Below, piece after piece: positions 40,650-50,598 of a stretch of DNA of 64,000 nucleotides. Position 1 is the first letter of the stretch. Each line of letters starts with the position of its first letter. Position numbers and translations under genes: made by a program. This DNA is from Merdimmobilis hominis (GTDB lineage: Bacteria; Bacillota; Clostridia; Oscillospirales; Ruminococcaceae): positions 1,495,216-1,559,215 of the forward strand of contig NZ_LT629939.1 of the NCBI RefSeq assembly GCF_900104615.1, given 5' to 3'. Under the pieces are notes generated by a model. It did not search any database and was not told the origin of the DNA. It saw only the letters and a list, made by a program, of their open reading frames with translations.

Positions 40650-42053
40650 TTATTTTTTGGCCGGAGCCAGATGGATGGCCATGCCGTGAGCGCTCTCCAC
40701 CGCCTCGGTCACCGCTTCGGTAAAGGTGGGATGGGGGCGGATCACCGAACTGAGCTCCTTAGAGGTCAGCTTGTTGACGATGGCCGTGGACAGTTCGCTG
40801 ATCAGGTCGGTGGCACGGCAGCACATCAGGTGGGCGCCCAGCAGGACATCGGTCTTTTCATCAAACAACAGCTTGATAAAGCCCCGGTCCGCCTGTTCGA
40901 TGATACTTTTGCCGTTTCCGGACATGATGTATTTGCCCTTGTGCACGGCGATGCCCTTCTCCTTGCACTCCTCTTCGGTCAGGCCGACGGTGGCGATCTC
41001 CGGGTCGGTGTAGACGCAGCCGGGGACGGCAGTGAGGCAGATGGAAGGCTCCTTGCCGGCGATGAGTTCAACGGCGGTGAGGCCCTGGGCGGATGCCATA
41101 TGGGCCAGCTGGATCTTAGCGGTGACGTCACCGATGGCCCGGATGGAGGGCACGTTGGTCCTAAACGCCTCGTCGGTGACGATGCGGCCCCGTTCCATCT
41201 CCACCGAGAAACCCTCGGCAAAGAGACCGTCGGTGTTGGGGCGGCGGCCAATGGCCACCAATACGCCGTCGGCGGTGACCACCTGTTCCTTGCCCTTCTG
41301 GGTGAAGTGGCAGGCGATGCCTTCGGGGGTCTCCTCCAGCCGCTCCACCATGGCGCCGGTGTGGATGGCGACCCCCCGTTTTTTCAGGATCATGGCAAGG
41401 TTCTGGGAGATCTCCCGGTCCATGGGGGGCAGGATGCGGTCCATGGCCTCCACAATGGTCACCTTGCATCCAAAGCTCTGGTACACCGAGGCGAACTCCA
41501 CCCCGATGACCCCGCCGCCGATGATGATCAGGTTCTCGTACAGCTTATCCTCCAAAAAGAGGAACTCATCGCTGGTGCCCACATGGGGCAGGTCCAGGCC
41601 GGGGATGGGGGGCCGGGAGGGCTTGGAGCCGGTGGCCACCAAGATATTTTCGCCGGCCAGTTCCACCGGGCCCTCCCCGGTGGCCACAGTGACGCTGTGG
41701 GGGCCGGTCAGGGTGCCGGTGCCCTGGTACAGGTCGATCTTATTGGCTTTGATCAGCTGTTCAATGCCGGAGCGAAGCTGTTCAATCACCTGGTTTTTGC
41801 GGTGGTGGACTTTTTGGATGTCAAAGGATACCCCTTGGGCACAAAGGCCCACCGATTCAAATTCTTGGACACCCCGATACAGGGCGGCAGCGTGGAGCAG
41901 GGCTTTGGTGGGGATGCACCCCCGGTTGAGGCAGGTGCCGCCCACCTGGCGGTTCTCCACTAAAGCGGTGGTAAGGCCCAGCTGGGCAGCCCGGATAGCG
42001 GCTTCATAACCGCCTGGGCCGGCTCCAATGACAATCAGCTGATATTCGTTCAT
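40650..42053 (-). CDS. lpdA: Dihydrolipoyl dehydrogenase (glycine cleavage L-protein)
   Basis: 467 residues from the second ATG (42053); GGAGG abuts the first ATG and is 6 nt from the second. Motifs: IGAGPGGYEAA (FAD), GGTCLNRGCIP with redox Cys41/Cys46, the second GGGVIGVEFA (NAD), and RPHPTFTEAVTEAV with the catalytic His-Glu pair. It reoxidises the dihydrolipoyl arm of GcvH, making NADH. No lipoyl domain is fused. It is the last gene of the module, next to lplA. Confidence 0.94.
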   Translation of the reverse strand: MNEYQLIVIGAGPGGYEAAIRAAQLGLTTALVENRQVGGTCLNRGCIPTKALLHAAALYRGVQEFESVGLCAQGVSFDIQKVHHRKNQVIEQLRSGIEQLIKANKIDLYQGTGTLTGPHSVTVATGEGPVELAGENILVATGSKPSRPPIPGLDLPHVGTSDEFLFLEDKLYENLIIIGGGVIGVEFASVYQSFGCKVTIVEAMDRILPPMDREISQNLAMILKKRGVAIHTGAMVERLEETPEGIACHFTQKGKEQVVTADGVLVAIGRRPNTDGLFAEGFSVEMERGRIVTDEAFRTNVPSIRAIGDVTAKIQLAHMASAQGLTAVELIAGKEPSICLTAVPGCVYTDPEIATVGLTEEECKEKGIAVHKGKYIMSGNGKSIIEQADRGFIKLLFDEKTDVLLGAHLMCCRATDLISELSTAIVNKLTSKELSSVIRPHPTFTEAVTEAVESAHGMAIHLAPAKK

Positions 42054-42092
42054 ATTCATCCTCCATTTCTGCTGTGGGGATTGTTGGTTCTG

Positions 42093-43100
42093 TTAAAATT
42101 CCTGGGATCGGATGAAATCCCGCAGGTCTTCTACCATCTGCCGGGGAAGCTGCCCGATATCCTCTAAAAGGAGGGGGGAAAGGGCCTCGCCCAGCTCCTG
42201 GGAGGAAAATATTTTGCCGGTAAAGAGAGGGGCGATGCGGGGAATGAAGTCCCCGTCCATGGCGTCGGAGTACAGGGCGGCTTCCTGCACCCGGCCGCTC
42301 TCCACACGCAGTTTCAATTCGATACCGCCCCAGGGGAACCGGCACTCCCCCTGCCAATCGAAGGGGATATTCCGGCCCAGGCGCCAGTCAAAGGAGGCGT
42401 TACGGGCGGCGAGGGCTGCGGTCTTATCCCCGTTCAGCTCCTCCACCGGGAAGGGGAGGGAAGGGAGGCCATACACCTGTTCAAACGCAGAGACGAGGGC
42501 TTCTTTCATAGCCTCCACCGTCAGTTCCGGCTGCAATTCCACCAGGTTGACCACCCGGGATTTCACCGAACTCACCCCTTTGGAGGAGAGCTTGGCTGCG
42601 GACACATTGAGGTAGCGGGCTACCAGATCCTTGTCTACCTGGAGCATCAAGGTGCCATGGTGGTAGGACTTTCCCCCATGGTGATAAAAGGCGTTGCCGG
42701 AGAATTTCCGCCCATCGGTGGTGGTGACGTCATTCCGGCCGGACTTTTGGGCGGAAATGCCCAGGGAGGCCACCGCTTGCAGGATAACATCCAGCTGGCG
42801 GGAAAGATCGTAATCGGGGCTGTTCATCAAAAAGGTGAAGTTGAGGTTCCCCAAATCGTGGAACACCGCCCCGCCCCCGGAGAGGCGGCGGGCCAAAAAG
42901 CCGCCGTCCTCCTCCAGCTCTTTGACCCGGCATTCCTTCCAGGCGTTCTGGTTTTTGCCGATAACCACCGTCTTTTGGTTCTGCCACAGGTAGAGGATGC
43001 AGCTCTCCTTTGGCACATGGGTGAGGAGCATTTCCTCCAGGGCCAGGTTTTCATAGGGGTTGAAGCCGGTGCCCATACAGGTGTACAAGGTCTTGATCAT
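42093..43100 (-). CDS. lplA: Lipoate-protein ligase A
   Basis: 335 residues from the ATG at 43100 (GGGAGG 8 nt upstream). The biotin/lipoate ligase core shows QNQKTVVIGKNQNAWKECR, LARRLSGGGAVFHDLGNLNF (the RRxSGGG motif) and KFSGNAFYHHGG, with the C-terminal accessory domain present. It attaches free lipoate to GcvH. Its presence beside gcv and lpd suggests the organism depends on scavenged lipoate. Confidence 0.94.
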   Translation of the reverse strand: MIKTLYTCMGTGFNPYENLALEEMLLTHVPKESCILYLWQNQKTVVIGKNQNAWKECRVKELEEDGGFLARRLSGGGAVFHDLGNLNFTFLMNSPDYDLSRQLDVILQAVASLGISAQKSGRNDVTTTDGRKFSGNAFYHHGGKSYHHGTLMLQVDKDLVARYLNVSAAKLSSKGVSSVKSRVVNLVELQPELTVEAMKEALVSAFEQVYGLPSLPFPVEELNGDKTAALAARNASFDWRLGRNIPFDWQGECRFPWGGIELKLRVESGRVQEAALYSDAMDGDFIPRIAPLFTGKIFSSQELGEALSPLLLEDIGQLPRQMVEDLRDFIRSQEF

Positions 43101-43120
43101 AAACGGATTCCTCCCAAGGG

Positions 43121-43942
43121 TTAGGTTCGGGACTGCTGAGGAGCCGGTGCGCCCAGGTGGCTGCGGAACAGCAGATAGGATAGCAGTGCGCCGCCCAGGA
43201 TGTTGCCCAGGGTCACCGGCAACAGGTTGGCGAAGAAGAAATTGCCCCAATTGAGGGCCGGGAGGGAGAGCCCCTCCAGCGCCGAAGCGTATTGGGGAAG
43301 GGTCCCAACAAACAAACCAGCGGGGATGTAGTACATGTTGGCGACGCTGTGCTCAAACCCGCAGAAGATGAAGAAGGCCACCGGTAGGTAAGCGCCCATC
43401 ACCCGGCCACTTAAATCCTGGGCGGAGAGGCTTAAAAGCACCGCCAGGCACACGAGGATGTTGCACCAAAGACCCAGCACCACCCCTTGGGGGAAGGTGA
43501 GGCTGCATTTGGCGGAGGCAGTGCGGGCCATGGCGGCAGCCAGGTCGGCGGGAAGCCGGCCAAAGTAGACATAGCTCCCGGCGACAGCCGCGGCCCCCAC
43601 AAAGTTGCCCAGGTAGACGATGGCCCAGCTGCGCAGCATGCTGCCCAGGGAGGTTTTGCGGTCCAGCACCGAAAGGGTGATGAGGCAGTTGCCGGTGAAC
43701 AGCTCCGCCCCCGACAGGATGACTATGGCAAGGCCAAAGGGGAACAGAAGGCCGCTGATCAGCTTGGCCAGGGAGGGGTTGGCCACCGCGTAGGTGGCCG
43801 TGGCTGAGGCGGCGCCCCCCAGGGCGATCAGCGCACCAGCTAAAACCGCCAGCAAAAAAGCGGGCAGAGGGGCGCGCTCTGCCTTGGCGCAGCCGGTGGC
43901 ACAGTAGTTTTCCAGCGTCTGGGCCGGGGTGAACAGGCTCAT
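43121..43942 (-). CDS. Formate/nitrite transporter family channel
   Basis: 273 residues with six membrane segments. FNT signatures: ATATYAVANPSLAKLISGLL; ELFTGNCLI; IVYLGNFVGA; CGFEHSVANMYYIPAG with the gating His; NLLPVTLGNILGGA. FocA-type channels carry formate or small monocarboxylates across the membrane. The ATG overlaps the folD stop (ATGA). Position inside a folate-to-formate pathway argues for formate export; nitrite or lactate cannot be excluded from sequence. Confidence 0.92.
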   Translation of the reverse strand: MSLFTPAQTLENYCATGCAKAERAPLPAFLLAVLAGALIALGGAASATATYAVANPSLAKLISGLLFPFGLAIVILSGAELFTGNCLITLSVLDRKTSLGSMLRSWAIVYLGNFVGAAAVAGSYVYFGRLPADLAAAMARTASAKCSLTFPQGVVLGLWCNILVCLAVLLSLSAQDLSGRVMGAYLPVAFFIFCGFEHSVANMYYIPAGLFVGTLPQYASALEGLSLPALNWGNFFFANLLPVTLGNILGGALLSYLLFRSHLGAPAPQQSRT

Positions 43943-44790
43943 TTCGACGCCTTTTCCGCGGCTTCCACCACGTGTTTCACCAGCACCGAAGTGGTGACGG
44001 TGCCCACGCCGCCGGGCACCGGGGTGATGGCCTCCACAATGGGTTCCGCCTCTTCAAACTTCACGTCTCCAGTCAGCTTGCCGTCCTCCAGGACGTGGAT
44101 CCCCACGTCGATGACCACCTGGCCGGGGGAGAGGTATTCCTTCCCCACCACGCCGGCTTTGCCAGCGGCGACGATGAGAACCTCTGCCTCCCGGCAGAGG
44201 GCAGGCATATCCGCCGTGCGGGTGTGGCAGACGGTGACGGTGGCGTTTTTTTGGAGCAGCAGCATGGCGGCAGGCTTGCCCACCACCAGACTGCGGCCGA
44301 CGACCACCGCTTTTTTGCCCTGGAGCGGATAGCCGTAGTGGTCCAGAATCTCCATGCAGGCTTGGGCGGTACAAGGGGGATAGCCTTCCCCGGAGCCGGA
44401 GAATACCCCGGCCAGGGAGCCGTCGGTGATGCCGTCTACATCCTTTTGGGGGGCGAGGGCCCGGCGGATCCGCTCCCCGTCAATGTGCCCCGGCAGCGGG
44501 CGGAACAGGAGGCAGCCGTGGATGGCAGGGTCAGCGTTGATCTCTTCTATGGTGGCCAACAGGGTTTCCTCCGGGACATCGGCGGGCAGGAGGAACTGCT
44601 TCACCCCGACGCCGATCTTCTCGCAGCGCTTGATGGCCCCTTTTTCATAGGAGATGTCGTCCCCCCGCTCCCCCACCCGCACAATGGCTAGGGTGGGGAG
44701 GATGCCCTTCTCTTTGAGGGCGCTGGTTCTCTCTGTAAGGGATTGGTTTAGGGCGGCGGTCACCGCCGCGCCTTTGAGGATGGTTGCCAT
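43939..44790 (-). CDS. folD: Methylene-THF dehydrogenase/methenyl-THF cyclohydrolase
   Basis: 283 residues from the ATG at 44790 (AGGAGGGG 8 nt upstream). DDISYEKGAIKRCEKIGVGV contains the catalytic Tyr and Lys (YxxxK); GCLLFRPLPGHID, PCTAQACMEIL and VVVGRSLVVGKPAAMLL are the folate- and NADP-binding blocks; PVPGGVGTVTTSVL ends the fold. Note FRPLPGH in place of the usual VQLPLP and SYEKGA in place of SYVKxK, variants found in clostridial FolD. Confidence 0.93.
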   Translation of the reverse strand: MATILKGAAVTAALNQSLTERTSALKEKGILPTLAIVRVGERGDDISYEKGAIKRCEKIGVGVKQFLLPADVPEETLLATIEEINADPAIHGCLLFRPLPGHIDGERIRRALAPQKDVDGITDGSLAGVFSGSGEGYPPCTAQACMEILDHYGYPLQGKKAVVVGRSLVVGKPAAMLLLQKNATVTVCHTRTADMPALCREAEVLIVAAGKAGVVGKEYLSPGQVVIDVGIHVLEDGKLTGDVKFEEAEPIVEAITPVPGGVGTVTTSVLVKHVVEAAEKASK

Positions 44791-44804
44791 AGGTGTTTCC
44801 CCTC

Positions 44805-45434
44805 CTATTGCAGCCGCTCCAGCACCGACTGGTAGATGGCATCCGCCCGGGCGGTGTAGGCAGTCAGCATGGCGTTGGCTTTTTGGTTGATCTCTTCGGC
44901 ATAGGCCCGGTCGGCCATGGATTTGGTGTTGATGAACACATTGAGGCTGGCGCCCAGCAGTGCCGCCTTGCAGAAGGCGACCCCGACCCCGGCGTCCGAC
45001 AGGGCGATGGCGCTTCCCATCTTGGCAAAGCCGTCCATTAGGTCGATGGCCTGGCAGCACTTCTCCATGATTTCAAAGGGGACCTGGCAGGCCTCCTTCA
45101 AAACGACGGCCATAACCCGGGCCTTCTCCGCCTTTTCTTCCTCGGTGGCCTTGGGCATGCCGTAGGCTTTTGAGAGGGGTTCAAACACCTGGGCGTCCCG
45201 CTCCACCAGGGCGAGCAGGTCGTTTTGTAGGGCGGTGGCCTTCTCCTGGAGGGCGATCACGTCCGTTTCCACCGCGGCATATTTCTTCTTGCCCACGGTC
45301 AGGCTGCCCACCATGTTGCCCAGGGCGGTGCCGATAGCGCCCACCAGGGCGGAGGCTCCCCCCCCGCCCGGCACCGGCGCTTTGGAAGCCAGGACGGTGA
45401 CGAAGTCCCGGCAGCTTTGTGTGGTAAAGTCCAT
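44805..45434 (-). CDS. fchA: Methenyl-THF cyclohydrolase (FTCD-C/FchA family)
   Basis: 209 residues from the ATG at 45434 (AAAGGAG 7 nt upstream; the ATG at 45440 overlaps the RBS). ASKAPVPGGGGASALVGAIG is the diagnostic glycine-rich start, and the rest is an all-helical bundle as in formiminotransferase-cyclodeaminase C-domains. It hydrolyses methenyl-THF to 10-formyl-THF. FolD could do the same step, so this duplicates the activity, as in acetogens and purine or glycine fermenters. Confidence 0.9.
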   Translation of the reverse strand: MDFTTQSCRDFVTVLASKAPVPGGGGASALVGAIGTALGNMVGSLTVGKKKYAAVETDVIALQEKATALQNDLLALVERDAQVFEPLSKAYGMPKATEEEKAEKARVMAVVLKEACQVPFEIMEKCCQAIDLMDGFAKMGSAIALSDAGVGVAFCKAALLGASLNVFINTKSMADRAYAEEINQKANAMLTAYTARADAIYQSVLERLQ

Positions 45435-45453
45435 AGTCATTCTCCTTTGCCCA

Positions 45454-47130
45454 TTAGAACAGGCCCTGGATTTTGCCGGTGGCGTCCACGTCGATCTTCT
45501 CGGCGGAGGGGACCTTGGGCAGGCCGGGCATGGTCATGATATCCCCGGTCAAGGCCACGATGAAGCCTGCGCCGGCAGAGACTTTCAGGTTGCGCACCTG
45601 TACGGTAAAGCCGCGGGGCGCACCCAGGAGCTTTTGGTCGTCAGAGAAGCTGTACTGGGTCTTGGCCATGCAGATGGGCAGGTTCCCAAAACCCAGCTCC
45701 TCCAGCTTTTTCATCTGTTTCCGGGCGCCGGCGGTCAGCTCCACTTTATCGCCATGATAAACTTTTGTGACGATGGCGTCAAGCTTCTTTTCAATGGGAA
45801 GGTCCAAGTCGTAGCAGTTGGTGAAGCTGCTCTCCTCTTCGCAGAGGCGGACAACCTCTTCCGCAAGGGCCTTTCCGCCCTCGCCGCCCTTGCCCCACAC
45901 TTCGGACAGGGCCACGTTGACCCCCAGGGCGCGGCATTTTTCCTCGATGAGGGCCAGCTCAGCCTCGGTGTCGGTGGGGAAGCGGTTGATGGCCACCACT
46001 ACGGGAAGGTGGAACACCTGGGTGATGTTTTCTACATGCTGCAGCAGGTTGGGCAGGCCTTTTTCCAGGGCCTCCAGGTTCTCATTGCCCAGGTCGGCTT
46101 TGGCCACCCCTCCGTGGTGTTTTAGGGCGCGGACGGTGGCGACAATGACCACGGCGGAGGGGCGGAGGCCCGCCATGCGGCATTTGATGTCCAGGAATTT
46201 CTCCGCCCCCAGGTCGGCGCCGAAACCCGCCTCGGTGACGGCGTAATCGCCGAACTTCAGGGCCATCTTGGTGGCCATAATGCTGTTGCAGCCGTGGGCG
46301 ATGTTGGCAAAGGGGCCGCCGTGGATGAAGGCGGGGGTGTGTTCCAAGGTCTGGACCAGGTTGGGTTTCAGGGCGTCTTTCAGGAGGGCGGCCATGGCGC
46401 CCTGGGCTTTCAGGTCGCCGGCGGTGACCGGTTTGTCGTCGTAGGTGTAGCCCACGATGATCCGGCCCAGCCGCTCCTTCAGGTCGATGAGGTCGGTGGC
46501 CAGGCAGAGCACCGCCATGACTTCGCTGGCCACGGTGATGTCGTACCCGTCTTCCCGGGGGACGCCGTTGACCCGGCCGCCCAAGCCGTCGGTGACAAAC
46601 CGCAGCTGGCGGTCGTTCATATCAACGCAGCGCTTCCAGGTGATGCGGCGGGGGTCGATGTTTAAGGCGTTGCCCTGGTAGATGTGGTTATCCAGCATGG
46701 CGGCCAGAAGGTTGTTGGCCGCGCCGATGGCGTGCATGTCGCCGGTGAAGTGGAGGTTGATGTCCTCCATGGGGACGACCTGGGCATACCCGCCCCCAGC
46801 TGCACCGCCTTTGACGCCGAACACCGGGCCCAGGGAGGGCTCTCGCAGGGCGACTACCGCTTTTTTGCCGATCTTGCGCAGGCCGTCTGCCAGTCCCACG
46901 GTGGTGGTGGTCTTGCCTTCGCCTGCGGGGGTGGGGGTGATGGCGGTGACCAGGATCAGCTTGCCGTCCGGTTTTCCGGCGCACTCGGTGAGGACGTTGT
47001 AGTCGATCTTCGCCTTGTAGTTGCCGTACTGTTCCACATATTTTTCATCAATGCCAACCGCGGCGGCCACGTCGCGGATGTGGTCCATTTTCGTCTCCTG
47101 GGCGATTTCGATATCGGATTTAAAAGCCAT
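45454..47130 (-). CDS. fhs: Formate-tetrahydrofolate ligase
   Basis: 558 residues, normal length. [19 protein letters not shown] is the standard N terminus; [20 protein letters not shown] is the ATP-binding P-loop; [20 protein letters not shown] and [21 protein letters not shown] end are conserved. It interconverts formate plus THF plus ATP with 10-formyl-THF. In this cluster the reverse direction would yield ATP and formate. AAAGGAG precedes the ATG. It lies after the gcvPB terminator, so read-through or its own undetected promoter drives it. Confidence 0.97.
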   Translation of the reverse strand: MAFKSDIEIAQETKMDHIRDVAAAVGIDEKYVEQYGNYKAKIDYNVLTECAGKPDGKLILVTAITPTPAGEGKTTTTVGLADGLRKIGKKAVVALREPSLGPVFGVKGGAAGGGYAQVVPMEDINLHFTGDMHAIGAANNLLAAMLDNHIYQGNALNIDPRRITWKRCVDMNDRQLRFVTDGLGGRVNGVPREDGYDITVASEVMAVLCLATDLIDLKERLGRIIVGYTYDDKPVTAGDLKAQGAMAALLKDALKPNLVQTLEHTPAFIHGGPFANIAHGCNSIMATKMALKFGDYAVTEAGFGADLGAEKFLDIKCRMAGLRPSAVVIVATVRALKHHGGVAKADLGNENLEALEKGLPNLLQHVENITQVFHLPVVVAINRFPTDTEAELALIEEKCRALGVNVALSEVWGKGGEGGKALAEEVVRLCEEESSFTNCYDLDLPIEKKLDAIVTKVYHGDKVELTAGARKQMKKLEELGFGNLPICMAKTQYSFSDDQKLLGAPRGFTVQVRNLKVSAGAGFIVALTGDIMTMPGLPKVPSAEKIDVDATGKIQGLF

Positions 47131-47169
47131 AAGTATCTCCTTTACAGATCGGGTGGATAAACGGTGAAA

Positions 47170-47272
47170 AAGAAAAAGCTGAAAGACCGCCGGGGGGAAC
47201 CGTCCTTTTGTGTTGTCCGGTTCCCCACACCAAGGCGGGGGAGGCGCCTTTTTGGTCTTTCAGCCTTTTTTA
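47170..47272 (-). terminator. Large nested terminator between gcvPB and fhs
   Basis: Minus strand: AAGGCTGAAAGACC pairs with GGTCTTTCAGCTT at the base, enclosing GGGGAACCG/CGGTTCCCC, then TTTTTCTTTTTC. Its size suggests partial termination that sets the gcv to fhs ratio. Confidence 0.8.
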
Positions 47273-47290
47273 GTTGTGAAGGGTCAAAAC

Positions 47291-48730
47291 CTACTCTGCG
47301 AACTGATACCGCAGGCGGGGATTCCGGGCCGCGCCAACCTCATCCAGACGGCGGACGGGGGTTGTGAGGGGAGCCTCGTGGAGGGCTTCGGGGTTGGAAA
47401 CCGCCTCTTGGTAGATTTTGTGGAGCACCGCCACCGCCTCGTCCAAAGTCTCCTTGGACTCGGTTTCGGTGGGCTCTACCATCAGAGCCTCCTCGACGAT
47501 CAGCGGGAAGTACATCGTCGGCGGGTGGATGCCGTTGTCCAGAAGGGCTTTGGCGATATCCATGGCGGAGACGCCGTGTTCCTTCTTCATCCGGGAGAGG
47601 GTCATGACAAACTCGTGCATACAACCGGTGTCAAAGGCCATGTCATAGACGTCTTTGAGCTGGCTCATCAGGTAGTTGCAGTTGAGGACGGCGTTCTGGG
47701 CCGCCTCGGGAATGCCCTCTTTGCCCAGGGTGAGGATGTAGGTCAGGGCCCGCACCACCACCAGGAAGTTGCCGTAGAAGTCCTTCACCGAGCCGATGCT
47801 CTGGGGGCGGTCATAATCCAGATGGTAGCCGTCCTCAGCCTTTACTGCCATGGGGGAGGGGAGGAAGGGGGTGAGGATCTTCTTGCAGCCCACAGGTCCT
47901 GCGCCGGGGCCGCCGCCGCCATGAGGGGTGGAGAAGGTCTTGTGCAGGTTGAGGTGGACCACGTCGAAGCCCATGTCGCCGGGCCGGACGATGCCCATGA
48001 CTGCATTGAGGTTGGCGCCGTCGTAGTAGCACAGGCCGCCCGCCTCATGGATGATCTTGGTGATCTCTAAGATGTTCTTGTCAAACAGGCCGACGGTGTT
48101 GGGGTTGGTCAGCATCAGGCCGGCGGTGTCGTCGCCGACTGCTTCCCGCAGTTTTTCCACATTGACGCAGCCGTCCTCATAGGAGGGGACACTGACCACA
48201 TGGAAGCCGGCCATGGCGGCGCTGGCGGGGTTGGTGCCGTGGGCGGAATCGGGGACGATGATCTTGGTGCGCTTGGTGTCGCCCCGGGCCGCGTGGTAGG
48301 CTTTGATCAGCAGAAGGCCGGTCAGCTCTCCATGGGCGCCCGCCGCAGGCTGGAAGGTCATGTTGTCCATGCCGGTGATCTCGCACAGCAGCTGCTCGGC
48401 GGTGCACAGCACTTCAAGGGCGCCCTGGACGGTGGATTCCGGCTGCAGGGGGTGGATCTTCTGGAACCCGGGCAGGGCCGCGGCCTCTTCATTGACTTTG
48501 GGGTTGTATTTCATGGTGCAGGAGCCAAGGGGGTAGAACCCGTCGTTGACGCCGTGGGTGCGTTTCATCAGCTGGGTGTAGTGGCGGGAAAGGTCGTTCT
48601 CCGCCATCTGGGGCAGATGCAGCGGCTGTCTGCGCTCTTTGCCCTGGGGGATGGACGCCACGGGGACATCGCACTCCGGCAGGATGGAGCAGCCTCTGCC
48701 TTGCTGGCTCTTCTCAAATATCAGTTTCAT
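47291..48730 (-). CDS. gcvPB: Glycine dehydrogenase (decarboxylating) subunit 2
   Basis: 479 residues. [33 protein letters not shown] and [20 protein letters not shown], with the PLP-binding Lys in [12 protein letters not shown], are typical. With GcvPA it forms the split P-protein that decarboxylates glycine and passes the aminomethyl group to lipoyl-GcvH. The ATG overlaps the gcvPA stop (ATGA). Confidence 0.97.
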   Translation of the reverse strand: MKLIFEKSQQGRGCSILPECDVPVASIPQGKERRQPLHLPQMAENDLSRHYTQLMKRTHGVNDGFYPLGSCTMKYNPKVNEEAAALPGFQKIHPLQPESTVQGALEVLCTAEQLLCEITGMDNMTFQPAAGAHGELTGLLLIKAYHAARGDTKRTKIIVPDSAHGTNPASAAMAGFHVVSVPSYEDGCVNVEKLREAVGDDTAGLMLTNPNTVGLFDKNILEITKIIHEAGGLCYYDGANLNAVMGIVRPGDMGFDVVHLNLHKTFSTPHGGGGPGAGPVGCKKILTPFLPSPMAVKAEDGYHLDYDRPQSIGSVKDFYGNFLVVVRALTYILTLGKEGIPEAAQNAVLNCNYLMSQLKDVYDMAFDTGCMHEFVMTLSRMKKEHGVSAMDIAKALLDNGIHPPTMYFPLIVEEALMVEPTETESKETLDEAVAVLHKIYQEAVSNPEALHEAPLTTPVRRLDEVGAARNPRLRYQFAE

Positions 48731-50061
48731 TGGGCAGCCACCTCCTTTACAATCGCCACCAGACGGTCGATGTCCGCTTTGGTGTTCTTCTCGGTGCAGC
48801 ACCACAGGATCGAGCCCTCATAGGCCCCGGTGAGGGGCAGGCCGCCCAGGATGCCGTGTTTTTCCAGCTCGGCCATCAGCTTGTGGGGGCAGATGGGGCA
48901 GCCGGTGACAAACTCGTGGAAGAATTCCCCTTGGTGTTTGCGCCCGAAGCCGGGGATTTTAGAGAGCTCCTGAGCCAGGTAATGGGCTTTGGACATACAG
49001 AGGGTGGCGGCTTTCTGGAGGCCGTCAGCTCCTACGGCAGCCAGGTAGACCGCGGCGGTCATAGCGCATAGGGCCTGGTTGGAGCAGATGTTGCTGGAGG
49101 CTTTCTCCCGGCGGATGTGCTGTTCCCGGGCCTGGAGGGTCAGGACATAGGCCCGTTTGCCGTCCAGGTCGGTGGTCTCGCCCACGATGCGCCCCGGCAG
49201 CTTGCGGGTCATGGACGATTTGGCGGCCATAAAGCCCAGGTAGGGGCCGCCGAAGGAAAGGGGCATGCCCAAGGGCTGGCCTTCGCCCACAGCGATGTCC
49301 GCACCGCACTCGGCGGGGGTTTTCAGGATGCCTAGGGAGATGGGGTTGCAGCCGACAATCAGCTTGCCGCCTGCGGCATGGATGACCTCAGCGGCTTTTT
49401 CCACATCCTCCAATAAGCCGTAGTAGTTGGGCTGTTCAATGTACAGGGAAGCGGTGGTTTTGCCGTCCAGCTCGCCTTCGATGGCGGAAAGGTCGGTGAC
49501 GCCGTCTTTTTCTGGGACGACCACCAGCTCAGTCCCGGAGGAGAAGCAGTAGGTTTTCAGCGTCCGCAGCACCGAGGGGTTGCAGGCGGCCGACACATAG
49601 GTGACGGTGCGGCTGCGCTCCCGGCACATGGAGGCGGCTTCGGCGGCGGCGGTGGCCCCGTCGTAAACCGAGGCATTGGAAGCATCCATGCCGGTGATCT
49701 CACAGATCATAGTCTGGTACTCAAAGATGGACTGGAGGACGCCCTGGCTGATCTCCGCCTGGTAAGGGGTGTAGGAGGTCAGGAACTCCTCTTTGGAGGT
49801 GACGCTCTTGACAATGGCGGGGATGTAGTGGTCGTAGGCGCCCGCACCGCGGAAGATGGAGGGGAAGATGGTGTTTTTCCCTGCCATTTCTGCCATCACC
49901 CGGCTGACTTCCAGTTCGGATTTGCCGGCGGGGATGTCTAAGGGGCGGTTCAGCAGCACCTCGTGGGGGATGTGGGCGAACAGGTCCTCCATCTTGGAGA
50001 AGCCGGCCGCTTCCAGCATCCCTTGGCGCTCATCCCGGGTGTTTGGAACGTAAGAGCCCAT
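48727..50061 (-). CDS. gcvPA: Glycine dehydrogenase (decarboxylating) subunit 1
   Basis: 444 residues, the usual length. [20 protein letters not shown] start, [40 protein letters not shown] and [10 protein letters not shown] fit the N-terminal half of P-protein, which in Firmicutes is a separate chain. The ATG directly follows the gcvH stop, with AAGGAGGAGG inside the gcvH end. Confidence 0.97.
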   Translation of the reverse strand: MGSYVPNTRDERQGMLEAAGFSKMEDLFAHIPHEVLLNRPLDIPAGKSELEVSRVMAEMAGKNTIFPSIFRGAGAYDHYIPAIVKSVTSKEEFLTSYTPYQAEISQGVLQSIFEYQTMICEITGMDASNASVYDGATAAAEAASMCRERSRTVTYVSAACNPSVLRTLKTYCFSSGTELVVVPEKDGVTDLSAIEGELDGKTTASLYIEQPNYYGLLEDVEKAAEVIHAAGGKLIVGCNPISLGILKTPAECGADIAVGEGQPLGMPLSFGGPYLGFMAAKSSMTRKLPGRIVGETTDLDGKRAYVLTLQAREQHIRREKASSNICSNQALCAMTAAVYLAAVGADGLQKAATLCMSKAHYLAQELSKIPGFGRKHQGEFFHEFVTGCPICPHKLMAELEKHGILGGLPLTGAYEGSILWCCTEKNTKADIDRLVAIVKEVAAQ

Positions 50062-50445
50062 TTACGCCTCCTCCTTTGCAAGAAGCTCCTCATAAGCCTC
50101 GGCCGAGAGCAGCTCTTCCTCCTGGGAGATTTCGCCCACCTGGATGAACCAAGCTTCATAAGCTTCTTTGTTCACCAGTTCGGGGTGGTCCAGCAGTTCT
50201 TCGTTGATGGCGGTGACGGTGCCGGAGACAGGGCTGTACACGTCAGAGACCGCTTTGACCGATTCCACGTCGCCAAAGGTCTCGCCCACCGAGACTTCAT
50301 CCCCTTCCTGGGGAAGGTTGATGAACACCAGGTCGCCCAGCTCATGCTGTGCGTAATCGGTTAGACCCACCTTCACGGTGCCATCGTCCAGTTTCTTGAC
50401 CCATTCGTGGGATTTTGTATACAGCAGATCGGTTGGATTTTTCAT
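50062..50445 (-). CDS. gcvH: Glycine cleavage system H protein
   Basis: 127 residues, normal length. The lipoylated Lys64 lies in VESVKAVSDVYSPVSG; SHEWVK and GLTDYAQHELGDLVFINLP are the conserved start. It shuttles the aminomethyl group between P, T and L proteins. TAGGAGG is 5 nt before the ATG. The 150-nt gap to gcvT has a GGGGC/GCCCC hairpin and no gene. Confidence 0.98.
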   Translation of the reverse strand: MKNPTDLLYTKSHEWVKKLDDGTVKVGLTDYAQHELGDLVFINLPQEGDEVSVGETFGDVESVKAVSDVYSPVSGTVTAINEELLDHPELVNKEAYEAWFIQVGEISQEEELLSAEAYEELLAKEEA

Positions 50446-50598
50446 GTTGCATTCCTCCTATTGATTCTGTTTAATGTTGTATAGTTTCGGGCGTGGGGCA
50501 GTGGCCCCGGCCGTTTGGGACAATGGGGAAACAGCTCTATTGGGAAGGCCGCCCAAAGGGGGGGAGGGAAAGCGACCTCCCAAAGGAAGAGCCGGAAG

